From assembly GCA_017304675.1 (NCBI GenBank), contig JAFKLS010000017.1:700971-764970 (forward strand): DNA of 64,000 nucleotides. Direction: 5' to 3'. The notes below the pieces were generated by a model, which saw only the letters and a program-made list of their open reading frames with translations, ran no database searches and had not been told where the DNA came from. Shown piece after piece: positions 54,013-62,345 of the stretch. Positions within the stretch are counted from its first letter, which is position 1; every line of letters starts with the position of its first letter. The position numbers and the translations under genes are program-made. This stretch comes from Sphingobacteriia bacterium. Lineage in GTDB: Bacteria > Bacteroidota > Bacteroidia > Chitinophagales > Chitinophagaceae.

Positions 54013-54744
54013 CTATTTACATTTTGTACCGTTTACGCCAGCATGTTGGTAATTGTTTTCTTTTAAAAAACTATCTTTCTGTGCTTGGGTCAGGTTGTTG
54101 TTCCATGTTGGTGTTCCATCTAAACCACCCCAAGCAATTGCCAAGGCTTTATCATCTGAAAAATTAGGAAAACTATTTTTTAATGAATTGTAAATTGTAG
54201 AAACATACTTTGATGCAATTCTGTTTTCTTGTTCAATTTTACCAACGACACCAGTTGCTCTTAAATAGGCGTGTAATATTTCATGCAAAATAGTAGCGGT
54301 TGTAAATTCTAGAGTGGCGTCGGGTAATGTACTAGAATTTAATTGAAGAGTAATATCTAATACACCTGTATTGGGATTAAATACTGTTTTTGTATGACCA
54401 TCTAAACTATTACCGTTATTATCAACAAGATTTGTCACCTCTGTAATTACAATATTAAATTTACTAGAACCTAAAAAATTTTCATTTAAGAAGCTAACAA
54501 TACTATCAGATACGCCTTTACTGTAAAGACTATCCCATGCTTTTCTCAAACATTCATTTTGCAAACTATCTTTAATATCAGTAATTGCGGCAATATTATT
54601 CCCATTTGGTGTTACCGTTGGGTTATTCCCACCGTTCCCATCAATGAAAAGGGCGTCGTATGGCACTTCTTCATCGTTGGTTGCATCGTCATATTGCAAA
54701 ATGACGAAACTAAAAGTATGTGGTTTTCTGGAATAAACAGTCAC
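54013..54744 (-). CDS. C-terminal part of an interrupted lipoprotein, with HExxH motif
   Basis: The frame is open from the TAG at 54928 down to 54013; a start here can only be a GTG at 54744, and no ATG gives a signal peptide. The 243 residues contain TILHEILHAYLRATG, a zinc-metallopeptidase-like HExxH, near residue 153. It is in the same frame as the lipoprotein N-terminus at 54928-55362, separated by one TAG (difference 915 bases, an exact multiple of three). The reading continues sensibly across the stop (SLSGRFLKKISLKDGDI). It is therefore the second half of one 449-codon gene. Confidence 0.6.
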   Translation of the reverse strand: MTVYSRKPHTFSFVILQYDDATNDEEVPYDALFIDGNGGNNPTVTPNGNNIAAITDIKDSLQNECLRKAWDSLYSKGVSDSIVSFLNENFLGSSKFNIVITEVTNLVDNNGNSLDGHTKTVFNPNTGVLDITLQLNSSTLPDATLEFTTATILHEILHAYLRATGVVGKIEQENRIASKYVSTIYNSLKNSFPNFSDDKALAIAWGGLDGTPTWNNNLTQAQKDSFLKENNYQHAGVNGTKCK

Positions 54745-54927
54745 TTCTGGAAGTGTATTGTCTAAAGTACGGATGCTGCCATCGCCTGTTTTGATATTAT
54801 TTAAAGTTGCGTTATCGTTTAGGATATCACCGTCTTTTAAGCTTATCTTTTTTAAAAACCTACCGCTTAAAGAATAAATAAAGGTTACACCAGTAAGACC
54901 TGCATAATTTTTTTTATTATTCGTGTA

Positions 54928-55362
54928 CTAAATACTATCTGGTATGGTTTTTATTAAAAATCCTTTTATTTTGTTATTATGATTAATAGTTGCCAATTGT
55001 ATAAACTCGCCTGTGGCTTTATTGTGGTAAATAGGTACTGTCAACCCTTTTCTATCCGCTGAGTCATAATGAATATATGAACTATCCCAATACAAAGTTG
55101 TGATATTAAGATTGGGCTCAACAACGGAGTTATTAGTTGACAATGTAGTAATTTGATTATTTAGAATAACGTTTTTAGCATTTAGAGATGAGTCGTACCA
55201 TTTATGAACTTTATTTATTAAAAGGGTCAGTTCTTCGTTTTGCCTAAAGGTAACATCTTGCTTTCTGCAAGCCCAAAAACCAATAATTGTTATAAGCAAT
55301 AAACAAATTACGGTTACAGTTTTTTTGTTGTTTCTCTTAAGTGTCAATGTGTGTTTGTTCAT
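54928..55362 (-). CDS. N-terminal part of the interrupted lipoprotein
   Basis: A 144-codon frame with signal and lipobox GFWAC (lipid Cys near 32). The mature part includes YWDSSYIHYDSADRKGLTVPIYHNKATGEFIQLATINHNNKIKGFLIKT and ends …IPDSI before a TAG at 54930-54928. Beyond it the same frame continues YTNNKKNYAGLTGVTFIYSLSG, so the stop most simply replaces a Tyr codon (TAT/TAC to TAG). The first half would be an exported fragment without the HExxH domain. Sequencing error, a real nonsense mutation or readthrough are all possible. Confidence 0.6.
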   Translation of the reverse strand: MNKHTLTLKRNNKKTVTVICLLLITIIGFWACRKQDVTFRQNEELTLLINKVHKWYDSSLNAKNVILNNQITTLSTNNSVVEPNLNITTLYWDSSYIHYDSADRKGLTVPIYHNKATGEFIQLATINHNNKIKGFLIKTIPDSI

Positions 55363-55430
55363 AGTTGGTTGTTTTTATTAGTTATGATAGTTTTTTGCTA
55401 AAGTATTTTGGAATTGGAGTGATTGTCAAA

Positions 55431-55511
55431 AATTACGTGCAACGGAAAAGCATTTGTGTTTGTGGCGGAATTTGAAATACATCTGCTGGAAAAAATACCA
55501 ATTAAAAATAC
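55431..55511 (-). repeat. attC-like half-site f (left half only)
   Basis: Left arm TTACGTGCAAC pairs perfectly, across the whole three-gene unit, with GTTGCACGTA of site e. The inner sequence GCATTTGTGTTTGTGGCGG and the body are shared with sites k and n but stop after AATTAAAAATAC. The right half is missing. Confidence 0.7.
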
Positions 55512-55780
55512 GATGTAGGTAAAGAAACCCTATTAACGAAACCAGAGAGATGGTAATTATGTAAACATCAGCAGCAGCAGTACGTGCAGTGTCGTATCAT
55601 GATTACAGCAATACCAATTTTTAAAAAATAGCGGCTGTTAATGGTAATGCCTTCTCAAAGCGTTTAGATCGTTGGCAATTAGTATTTGGTGATGATTTGA
55701 ATTGATTTTTTATAAAAGTCTGCACAACTGATGTACGTGCTTTTTCTTCACACGCAACAGATAACTATTTTTGTAATGTT
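55512..55780. other. Non-coding stretch between half-site f and site g
   Basis: No intact gene on either strand. A short plus-strand fragment reads SKRLDRWQLVFGDDLN before a stop, which could be a remnant of an older gene, but I cannot assign it. Together with the truncated site f it suggests that a cassette was lost here. Confidence 0.4.
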
Positions 55781-55972
55781 ACTACTAACGGCTTCGGCTT
55801 GGCGGTTGGACGGGAACTTGGAAAACGTGCGCCGATTGATAAACTAAGATACAAAATATTCTCTGTCGCTCAGTTTCTAACGTCTAGCCGGAACTAACGC
55901 CGATGAATAGATGAAGTTGAAGGCGGCATTAATGTCCTGCCCGGCTGCCGCCAAACCGTTTGTTGGTTGCAG
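55781..55972 (-). repeat. attC-like site g
   Basis: Left arm ACTACTAAC, right arm GTTGGTTGCAG. Inner arms GGCTTCGGCTTGGCGG and CTGCCGCCAAACC pair over about ten bases with wobble. It belongs to the G+C-richer group with sites l and o. Confidence 0.62.
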
Positions 55973-55984
55973 TTTTCTGTCGCA

Positions 55985-57250
55985 CTACAAGGAATCAATC
56001 ATTTGCTTAAACTTACTGTCTTCGAAAAATTTTTTATAGTCCTGTATGTGCAGCATATCATAAATGGCTTTATGTTTATCCTTAGCGTTTGCATAATAAG
56101 ATTTACAAATTTCATATCCAACCCAATAACCCAAATCAGCAGGCTTATCTGCTGTTTCCTGGTCTGCATTTGCTATCCAATTTTCCGCTTTGTTTAAATA
56201 CATTTCTTTTTCAAATGATTCCCAAATTTGCTTTTCCTTTCCTTTGGCATACACCTTCAGCCTTTCATTCGCAGTTTTGCCTGATATTAGCTCTCCAATA
56301 AAATCAGCCATGCCTTCTACAAGCGGTGCTTTTAATAAAGTAGTATCAGAAGCCATACCATTTTGTAAGTAGTGAATTAATTCGTGCGCAACAGTATAAG
56401 GAAGCCCTTTAAAAGTACTGATGTTGTGTTTTTCCAAAGTCGTTAATTCTGTCGTGTCGGCTGTTGGCGACATACAGGCTTGGTCAATTCCTAAAATAAG
56501 TCCATAACTACAAGAAGTGCCAGCCGACCTTAACTTTCCTATCACAAAATAAATTGGTGGAAATACGGCTTCGGGATAAATCTTTTTTAGCTTGATAAAT
56601 GATTTTTGATATTCAGGTTTTAATTGGGCCGCTTTTAAAGTATTCTCCCGGATGCTTTCATAGTATTTACTTTTAGCATTGTGCATATAAACGAAATTGT
56701 CAACCGATTGAATTTTATTGACAAAATAATATTGTAATGCCATTGAACCCTTATCAAAATACGCGTATTTATATATTTGTTCTGCTTTGTCCTGCGAAAT
56801 TTTTGTCTTGTCGTATGCAGCCCAGAAATTTTTTACATCAGCCTCTATTACCTGAACATTCAGTGGATTTTTTGTATAAACCGGTTTTATAGACTTAAGA
56901 AGACTAAGCCACCTGTTAGATTTATTTATAAAGGAAAATGCTTCTTGTGTTTTTAGTTCAGGTAAGTCATTGAAGCCATTTTTTGTTACAGCCATTTCAA
57001 GACAATGAAATGTGTTCACACTGTCTTTTGCTTCAGCATAAGCAACTGACGCTATATAAAAATTTGTCTGTTTGGTAATTTTATTATCTGCTAACTCCGC
57101 AGATTGACACCAGGCTTTGGCTGCTTTATCAAATTCTTTAGCTTTGTAAAATTTGTTTCCAATTTCTAATAAACTATCAGAAGCTGATTGTGAGAAAGAC
57201 AGATTTGAAATAAGCATTAAAACGAGTGCAACAACATATTTTCTTGTCAT
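55985..57250 (-). CDS. Secreted protein with TPR-like repeats and DUF2268-type HExxH protease motif
   Basis: A 421-residue exported protein (signal about 1-20, ending LSFSQ). The N-terminal third has helical TPR-like repeats (DSLLEIGNKFYKAKEFDKAAKAWCQSAELA). The C-terminal half contains VAHELIHYLQ followed by LVEGMADFIGEL, a zinc-protease HExxH...E arrangement of the DUF2268/gliding-protein kind. Likely a periplasmic or surface metallopeptidase. It fills a single-gene cassette; its outer arms (GTTGATGG / CAACCAAC) match only in part. Confidence 0.75.
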   Translation of the reverse strand: MTRKYVVALVLMLISNLSFSQSASDSLLEIGNKFYKAKEFDKAAKAWCQSAELADNKITKQTNFYIASVAYAEAKDSVNTFHCLEMAVTKNGFNDLPELKTQEAFSFINKSNRWLSLLKSIKPVYTKNPLNVQVIEADVKNFWAAYDKTKISQDKAEQIYKYAYFDKGSMALQYYFVNKIQSVDNFVYMHNAKSKYYESIRENTLKAAQLKPEYQKSFIKLKKIYPEAVFPPIYFVIGKLRSAGTSCSYGLILGIDQACMSPTADTTELTTLEKHNISTFKGLPYTVAHELIHYLQNGMASDTTLLKAPLVEGMADFIGELISGKTANERLKVYAKGKEKQIWESFEKEMYLNKAENWIANADQETADKPADLGYWVGYEICKSYYANAKDKHKAIYDMLHIQDYKKFFEDSKFKQMIDSL

Positions 57251-57284
57251 ATTTTTTTATTGATTGAATGTCGAGCTAAAATTA

Positions 57285-57481
57285 CCATCAACGAACAGGG
57301 CTTTGTGCAGGTTGGGAATTAGTATTCCGTCTGCCCGTAACCGCTGCTGATTAAAAATATATTGTTGAAGTTATGTACAAAGCTGATAGTTATTCGTCGG
57401 CTGGAACTGAAGCTGGGATTTGCAATTAGCTGATGTTACAATGTCCAGCCCAACTTGCATAAAACCCAATGTTGCCTGCAG
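57285..57481 (-). repeat. attC-like site h
   Basis: Left arm CCATCAAC, right arm GTTGCCTGCAG. Inner arms GGGCTTTGTGCAGGTTGGG and CCCAACTTGCATAAAACCC pair with wobble and one bulge. Body shared with sites c and e. Confidence 0.72.
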
Positions 57482-58228
57482 TTATATTTTGGGGTTTGTC
57501 TTACGTTCTATTGCTTGCTTAGCTAAAAGTTCATATGGTTTTTTCAGAATTGTGTCGTGCCAAAGTTGGTCTGAAAATACCATCATTCGGCAGTCGTCAA
57601 TTTTGAGGTTGCTAAAAGCTTTGATGAAATCTATTTTTATTTCATTACAGCATACTATACTTTGTTTTAAATAATTCTTATTTTCCTTATTGCCAAATAT
57701 TTGGCAATACCATTTTATAGATTCAATATCTCTTCCATACATATATAAAAAACACTCTTGGCTAATAGTTTTCAGAAATGTTATAACATTTTTTTTGAAC
57801 TCATTAAAATCTTTCTTTAATTTTTTCTTCTGCTCATCATCGCCTATTTCTTTGAGCATATAATCCAATTCTGTTTCGGCAATTTTTAATAAGACTGACT
57901 TATTGTTTTGTCTATCATCAGTAAAGTTTTCTTTTTGTTTAAAATCCGAAGTATTATATGCCTTAAGTGCTTTATGCGTTATTTTCTTACTCTCAATATC
58001 AAAACAACTATGAATGGGTATGTAAAATGGCAGATTATTTTTCTTGAAAATTGAAACTATTTTATAATAATATTCAGGGTAAAGTTCTCTTAACTTTTCT
58101 GCCATTTTAATGCAAGTATATTCATCTCTTTTAAAGTGTCCTAACAAGTGTAAATAATTTCTGCAACATGGCACGTCATTAAAATTACCTAAATATTTGT
58201 ATTCATTGTCCTTAACATAATCTTTCAA
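57482..58228 (-). CDS. Cys-rich helical protein of unknown function
   Basis: A 248-residue soluble protein with no signal peptide. The predicted content is mainly helical, with a basic middle segment (DDEQKKKLKKDFNEFKKNVITFLK) and scattered Cys. No known family is recognised. Its start overlaps the end of the preceding secreted-protein gene by 17 bases, so translation is coupled. It is the last gene of a three-gene cassette, the start codon being the ATG at 58228. Confidence 0.6.
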   Translation of the reverse strand: MKDYVKDNEYKYLGNFNDVPCCRNYLHLLGHFKRDEYTCIKMAEKLRELYPEYYYKIVSIFKKNNLPFYIPIHSCFDIESKKITHKALKAYNTSDFKQKENFTDDRQNNKSVLLKIAETELDYMLKEIGDDEQKKKLKKDFNEFKKNVITFLKTISQECFLYMYGRDIESIKWYCQIFGNKENKNYLKQSIVCCNEIKIDFIKAFSNLKIDDCRMMVFSDQLWHDTILKKPYELLAKQAIERKTNPKI

Positions 58229-58514
58229 TTTTCATTTCAGATAAGGTTTGCTGCTTAAACTGACTTTTACGATCAGCAAATTTTCCAGTCAATCCTTTTG
58301 TTTCAACAAGAGCGGACGTTGAATTAAACTTTGCAAACTTCTTCGCAATACTTTCAATTTTCTCTGCATCCTGTTCATAAAATTCTATGTATATTTCTTT
58401 ATCAGAAATTGTAAACTCAATTTTTCCAGCTTTGCTGTTGTAGTTTGCTTTCTCCTGAGCAATGGCTGCATTTCCAATGCAAGCGAAAAAAATTAAAATA
58501 ATTATTTTTTTCAT
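58212..58514 (-). CDS. Small secreted protein of unknown function
   Basis: A 100-residue exported protein (signal about 1-19, ending AAIAQ). The mature part is KIEFTISDKEIYIEFYEQDAEKIESIAKKF and ends NQ-free with KIERLC. No family is recognised. It overlaps the upstream lipoprotein by four bases (58511-58514) and the downstream gene by 17, so all three are one tightly coupled operon. A frameshift joining it to the next gene was considered, but neither protein looks incomplete. Confidence 0.6.
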   Translation of the reverse strand: MKKIIILIFFACIGNAAIAQEKANYNSKAGKIEFTISDKEIYIEFYEQDAEKIESIAKKFAKFNSTSALVETKGLTGKFADRKSQFKQQTLSEMKIERLC

Positions 58515-58927
58515 TGTACTATAATTTTGGTTAAAATGATATATTCATACGTATAATCACCTGGGGCAATTATTTTTTCGCAAAATTGTTTTAAATCTCC
58601 TGCGAATTTTACCTGTAAGGATTGATTGGTTTGTTTTAAGTCTAATACTCGTTGCGGTAAAATGTCTTGGTTGCAAATAACCATTGTATGTATGCAATTG
58701 GAGCAGTTCCTCTCTACGTATACTATCGTGAATTTATTTTTAAAATTGTCGTTACTATTGTAATACTTGTTGTATTCAATTGTTCCAATCAAATTTGAAG
58801 TGTCAGATATAGTTGTTTTGATTGGGGCATCACAACCACAATCAGGCTGGGTGCTTTTTTTACAACTACTACTACTTAAAAATGTAATGGGAGAAATAAT
58901 TGCTGCTATGATTAATATACGTTTCAT
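58511..58927 (-). CDS. Cys-rich lipoprotein of unknown function
   Basis: A 138-residue lipoprotein with lipobox SSSSC (about residue 22) and a CGCDAP segment in the N-terminal mature part. Further Cys occur in RNCSNCIHTMVICNQ, perhaps a disulfide or metal site. No family is recognised. It is the first gene of the three-gene unit; 140 nt separate its start from site i, long enough for a promoter. Confidence 0.6.
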   Translation of the reverse strand: MKRILIIAAIISPITFLSSSSCKKSTQPDCGCDAPIKTTISDTSNLIGTIEYNKYYNSNDNFKNKFTIVYVERNCSNCIHTMVICNQDILPQRVLDLKQTNQSLQVKFAGDLKQFCEKIIAPGDYTYEYIILTKIIVQ

Positions 58928-59067
58928 AAATTTTGCTTTTTTAGATTAATGTAAAAATAAAAAATTACAGGTGGGCTTTTATCTCTTAACTGTGCTTGTT
59001 TTAATGATTTCATAAACGTTGTTTTGTCTGTCGTCACACTTCAAATTTTCAGGGTGTGTCCGATAGG

Positions 59068-59210
59068 GTTGCTTACAACGATTCCGCATTTAAGTAGAGG
59101 CGGAATTTGGAAATATCTTGTTGAAATTATTGAAAAAGTCGATAGCGAATAGGAGATGAGCATTTGCGCTGTCGTCCGCCGACTTTGCTTAAATGTTTTG
59201 TTGGCTGTAG
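59068..59210 (-). repeat. attC-like site i
   Basis: Left arm GGTTGCTTACAAC, right arm GTTGGCTGTA. Inner arms GCATTTAAGTAGAGGCGG and CCGCCGACTTTGCTTAAATG pair with two unpaired bases on one side. Almost the same body as site m. Confidence 0.78.
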
Positions 59211-59214
59211 TACT

Positions 59215-59967
59215 TTAATTCAAAATGATTTCATCTAATCGGCTCTCCATACTGTCAAGAAATTCAAATGTGTATTTTGCGGCTTCCGAAATTACAGTTT
59301 CAATTTCTGAAATAGCTTCTTGGATTTGCTCTTTTGTGTATTCCTCTAAAATATTATCGTGTGTGTCTTTTGGTTTGCCGATTACTTTATTAATCGTATC
59401 CCAAAAAATTATTTTGTCAAATCTGTTTTTAGGGTTTTGTCCTTGATGAACTTTTGAGTGTCTCTGAGTTTTAAATTCGTCGAGAAAGTCCGAAAATTTA
59501 CTCAAACTCTGTGCAGGTAATGTGTCTTTCACGGTTGGATGAACTGTGAATGAATACCAATTGGCATATCTTTCTTGAATTTGTAAATTGAAAACAAGAT
59601 TGCCGATTTTACCACATATGTCAATTGAAGTCACAACCCTGACAATAAAATTGTCGTAGTGATATTTATAGTAATTGTCTGCTTCGAGCTTGTCCTTGTA
59701 AAGGTTCGGAATTTTAGATTTGTCAACCTTTAGAAACAACACAACCTTTTCAAGGTCTTCAAAGTAAGATTGCAGGGAACCAACTGCAGTCATTATTGAT
59801 TTCAGGTATTTTTCTTTTTCTTCACCGTAATTGTCAAAGCTTTCTTCATTATTTCCTTTTGAAAATTCTTTCAAATGTCTTACATAAATTGGTTTTGTCG
59901 CAATGAATAACTTTCTAATGAAGCGTGATTGGTTTAAATATTCTGAAAAGAATTTGTATGTTATCAT
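59215..59967 (-). CDS. HEPN-domain protein, Cthe_2314-like
   Basis: A 250-residue all-helical protein with no signal peptide. A HEPN-type R-x4-H motif, RHSKVH, is in the region FKTQRHSKVHQGQNPKNRFD (about 168-173). HEPN proteins with this motif are often metal-independent RNases in toxin-antitoxin or anti-phage systems. No partner antitoxin gene is in the same cassette. It is a complete cassette: GTTGGCTGTA and TACTGCCAAC match in nine of ten bases. Family assignment is by pattern only. Confidence 0.6.
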   Translation of the reverse strand: MITYKFFSEYLNQSRFIRKLFIATKPIYVRHLKEFSKGNNEESFDNYGEEKEKYLKSIMTAVGSLQSYFEDLEKVVLFLKVDKSKIPNLYKDKLEADNYYKYHYDNFIVRVVTSIDICGKIGNLVFNLQIQERYANWYSFTVHPTVKDTLPAQSLSKFSDFLDEFKTQRHSKVHQGQNPKNRFDKIIFWDTINKVIGKPKDTHDNILEEYTKEQIQEAISEIETVISEAAKYTFEFLDSMESRLDEIILN

Positions 59968-59973
59968 AGTATT

Positions 59974-60110
59974 ACTGCCAACGGTTCCGCATTTGCGTTG
60001 TGCGGTATTTGAAATTATGTTGACGAATTAATTTTTTAGTTCAGTAAAGATAAAAAGTTCATTGTTTATTCTGTCGCACCGCAATAACGCTAAATGCTCG
60101 TGTTGGCAGA
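59974..60110 (-). repeat. attC-like site j
   Basis: Left arm ACTGCCAAC, right arm GTTGGCAGAA. Inner arms GCATTTGCGTTGTGCGG and CCGCAATAACGCTAAATGC pair completely except for two bulged bases. Read on the minus strand it has the unpaired spacers ACGA and GGAACC between outer and inner arms, as in attC. Confidence 0.82.
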
Positions 60111-60116
60111 AGTTTT

Positions 60117-60914
60117 TTAGTCTTCAATTTTCCTTTTTTTTCTTACTGTACATTTAAAATAAAGGCTTCCTTTTAAATAAAGTTTGTCCATATTTTTAGA
60201 AATATATTTATCTTCTATATCGTAATTAGCTTTATCGCTTGGACTGTAATAGTTATTAGTTTTAAAACTTAAATAGCCTGTAATATTTTGTCCAACTGTG
60301 TAATTGGGTTTTGTGTTTATAATTAAGTTCTGAAAATCATTTTTAACTACAATGGAATAACCAAGAGTGTCATTTAGTTTTGTTTTGTAATTTTTTGTTT
60401 CAACATCACCAACAAAATATTGACTATTAAATTTATCTTTTGTTATTTCAACACTAAAGCCCCAAAAGCCAAAACCTCCAAGCCCCATACTAACTTTGAT
60501 TGTGTCATTCGATAAATAACAATCGCATGGTGATATATAAGTGAAGTTTTTAAGTACTTTCAAAGTCTCTTGATCAATTTTGTTATTTTTAAAATAATTA
60601 AAGTAATACTTACTCCTATTATTCCTATAAACAGGAGATCTTAATTTCATATCTTCAATTATTTCTTGCTTCAATTCTTGTGTCGTCTTCTCCTTGTACG
60701 CTGGATCAATGACATTATCAGTTTTTATTAGCGAGTCTACTAACTTAATACGTTCTGCATAGATAGAGTCAAACTGTAACTCATATTTATTCATTTGCTC
60801 AAATTTTGAAATATTTGGAATTTGACCAACTAAAAAATTTTTGAAGTTTGTTTTTGTCTGTCCCAACACAATACTGGTAAAAAAGCTTGTTGTTATTAAT
60901 AATAGTAATCTCAT
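60117..60914 (-). CDS. Secreted protein of unknown function
   Basis: A 265-residue exported protein (signal about 1-18, ending IVLGQ). Mixed alpha/beta, with ISPCDCYLSNDTIKVSMGLGGFGFWGFSVEITKDKF in the middle and a basic C-terminus. No family is recognised. I chose the ATG at 60914; the longer frame starts inside site k, where the same FKFRHKHKC peptide also appears ahead of an unrelated gene (site n), which shows that this extension is not coding. Complete cassette: GTTGGCAGAA and TTCTGCCAAC match in ten of ten bases. Confidence 0.65.
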   Translation of the reverse strand: MRLLLLITTSFFTSIVLGQTKTNFKNFLVGQIPNISKFEQMNKYELQFDSIYAERIKLVDSLIKTDNVIDPAYKEKTTQELKQEIIEDMKLRSPVYRNNRSKYYFNYFKNNKIDQETLKVLKNFTYISPCDCYLSNDTIKVSMGLGGFGFWGFSVEITKDKFNSQYFVGDVETKNYKTKLNDTLGYSIVVKNDFQNLIINTKPNYTVGQNITGYLSFKTNNYYSPSDKANYDIEDKYISKNMDKLYLKGSLYFKCTVRKKRKIED

Positions 60915-60919
60915 AAAAT

Positions 60920-61121
60920 TTCTGCCAACGTTCTCGCATTTGTGTTTGTGGCGGAATTTAAAATACATCTGCTGGAAAAAATACCGATTAAAAATACAAA
61001 TGTTGATGATAAAATTTATTGCCTAATTTATAACGTCAAGCTGGAACTAAAGCTCAATGATGCAATTAGTTGAGTGCCTGCGTACAGTCCGCCGACATAA
61101 CACAAATGCAATGTTGGCTGC
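60920..61121 (-). repeat. attC-like site k
   Basis: A 202-bp element. Left arm TTCTGCCAAC, right arm GTTGGCTGC. Inner arms GCATTTGTGTTTGTGGCGG and CCGCCGACATAACACAAATG pair with bulges. Body almost the same as site n, and the left half the same as half-site f. Confidence 0.8.
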
Positions 61122-61147
61122 TGGCATTTTACCCAATTTTAATTTTA

Positions 61148-61597
61148 TCAATTTGCTTTATGGTCGTCATTATAGTTACTATTAACCCAATTAAAATTTC
61201 TCTTTTTGCTTTTGTCATACAAAAGCATCAATTTTCCCGTTGATGTCACTTTATAAATTTGTTTTCTCCACTCAGGAATTGGGTCGCGATTTTTCTTTGT
61301 CTGTAAATAGTGTTTCATAAAAATGAGACTATCATTTCTTACAGTCATTGTCCCAATGTCTGTAAATACATTATTGCAATCAGCGTCTTTTGCATATAAA
61401 TAATGTGTCAAAAGATATTTTCTTTTACCATTTTCAAGCCTGTACAAAAGGATTAATGTGTCTTTTGTGCCAACACTATTTTCTCTTGTCTTCCTTGTTG
61501 TTATAAAAGTAGTATTGTTAATTACAACAGTGTCGTTTTGTCCAAATGCAAATTGCCCAAATAAAAACAAAGCAAAAAATGTCAAATAAATTTTCAT
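61148..61597 (-). CDS. Secreted protein of unknown function
   Basis: A 149-residue exported protein (signal about 1-19, ending FAFGQ). The mature part is beta-rich with TLILLYRLENGKRKYLLTHYLY. No family is recognised. It is a complete single-gene cassette: GTTGGCTGC (site k) and GCAGCCAAC (site l) match in nine of nine bases. The start ATG is 20 nt after the cassette start. Confidence 0.6.
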   Translation of the reverse strand: MKIYLTFFALFLFGQFAFGQNDTVVINNTTFITTRKTRENSVGTKDTLILLYRLENGKRKYLLTHYLYAKDADCNNVFTDIGTMTVRNDSLIFMKHYLQTKKNRDPIPEWRKQIYKVTSTGKLMLLYDKSKKRNFNWVNSNYNDDHKAN

Positions 61598-61616
61598 GAC
61601 TTATACTGTCGAAGTT

Positions 61617-61820
61617 GCTTGCAGCCAACGACCGAGGCTTGCCGCAGTGCTGGCGTTCTTATTCGTCCGCCCACAACTGAAGCCCGGTCTGATTTTTAGC
61701 TAAAGTTACAACAATCGCCCAATAGAATATTGTCCGCCGGAGCCGAAGGTGAAAATTGGTTTGCCGCTGATTGCTCTTGTGTCTGCCAGCATTGCGGCAA
61801 ACCTAATGTTGTAGGCAGCG
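61617..61820 (-). repeat. attC-like site l
   Basis: Left arm GCAGCCAAC, right arm GTTGTAGGCA. The inner arms AGGCTTGCCGCAGTGCTGGC and GCCAGCATTGCGGCAAACCT pair over 20 bases with only wobble differences, the longest inner stem of the array. The body is unlike those of sites i/m or k/n. Confidence 0.78.
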
Positions 61821-61835
61821 TTTGTCTTTTGGGAA

Positions 61836-62342
61836 CTAATTTTTTGGAACACTTTGATAATAGCCGTTTACGATTTCAAATATGTCCTGATTTTTACCTT
61901 GAAGAAAAGAAAGATTTGTCATAAAGGATTTCTTGGATAATGCAGCATTAAGCCGTAAAAAGAGATTTTGGATTGGATTTAAAACTTGACTGTAAATAAT
62001 AGAATTGTCAGTAAGGCTAAATGCCAGAAAAATGCGTCCATTAAAATTATAGATGCTAATATCGATAATGTCTGTCCAGCTAATTTTAATGCCCATTGAA
62101 TTGTCAACAAAACATTCTTGTGTCAAAAGAATAGCTGGTTTTTTTTGTATGAATAGTACAAATGATTTTATAAACATGAACATGGATTGTCCTGCGATAA
62201 TAAAAAGTGCAAGAACGAAAACAATCGCTGCTGTTTTATGAACTTGTGTAACAAGAACAGTCAACAGAATAACAAAGCCGATAGCAACAATAAAATTGAA
62301 AGTCGTATTAAACGGGGAGTAAGAAATTTTTTTGTCGTCCAT
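61836..62342 (-). CDS. Two-TM membrane protein of unknown function
   Basis: A 168-residue protein with two adjacent hydrophobic helices (about 11-30 and 36-60) and a soluble C-terminal half with a PH-like beta pattern (KISWTDIIDISIYNFNGRIFLAFSLTDNSII). No family is named with confidence; it resembles small bPH-type membrane proteins. A complete cassette: GTTGTAGGCA (site l) and TGCCTACAAC (site m) match in ten of ten bases. Confidence 0.65.
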   Translation of the reverse strand: MDDKKISYSPFNTTFNFIVAIGFVILLTVLVTQVHKTAAIVFVLALFIIAGQSMFMFIKSFVLFIQKKPAILLTQECFVDNSMGIKISWTDIIDISIYNFNGRIFLAFSLTDNSIIYSQVLNPIQNLFLRLNAALSKKSFMTNLSFLQGKNQDIFEIVNGYYQSVPKN

Positions 62343-62345
62343 AAA

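Noticed and set aside
58212..58514. Frameshift joining the genes at 58212 and 57482
   Set aside because: Each has its own ATG, and the 17-base overlap is normal for coupled genes; no shared family supports a single protein.
61730..61924. Plus-strand frame with a Cys-rich peptide (CSCVCQHCGK)
   Set aside because: It lies inside site l and the end of the opposite gene; the Cys pattern is a by-product of the inverted repeat GCCAGCATTGCGGC.
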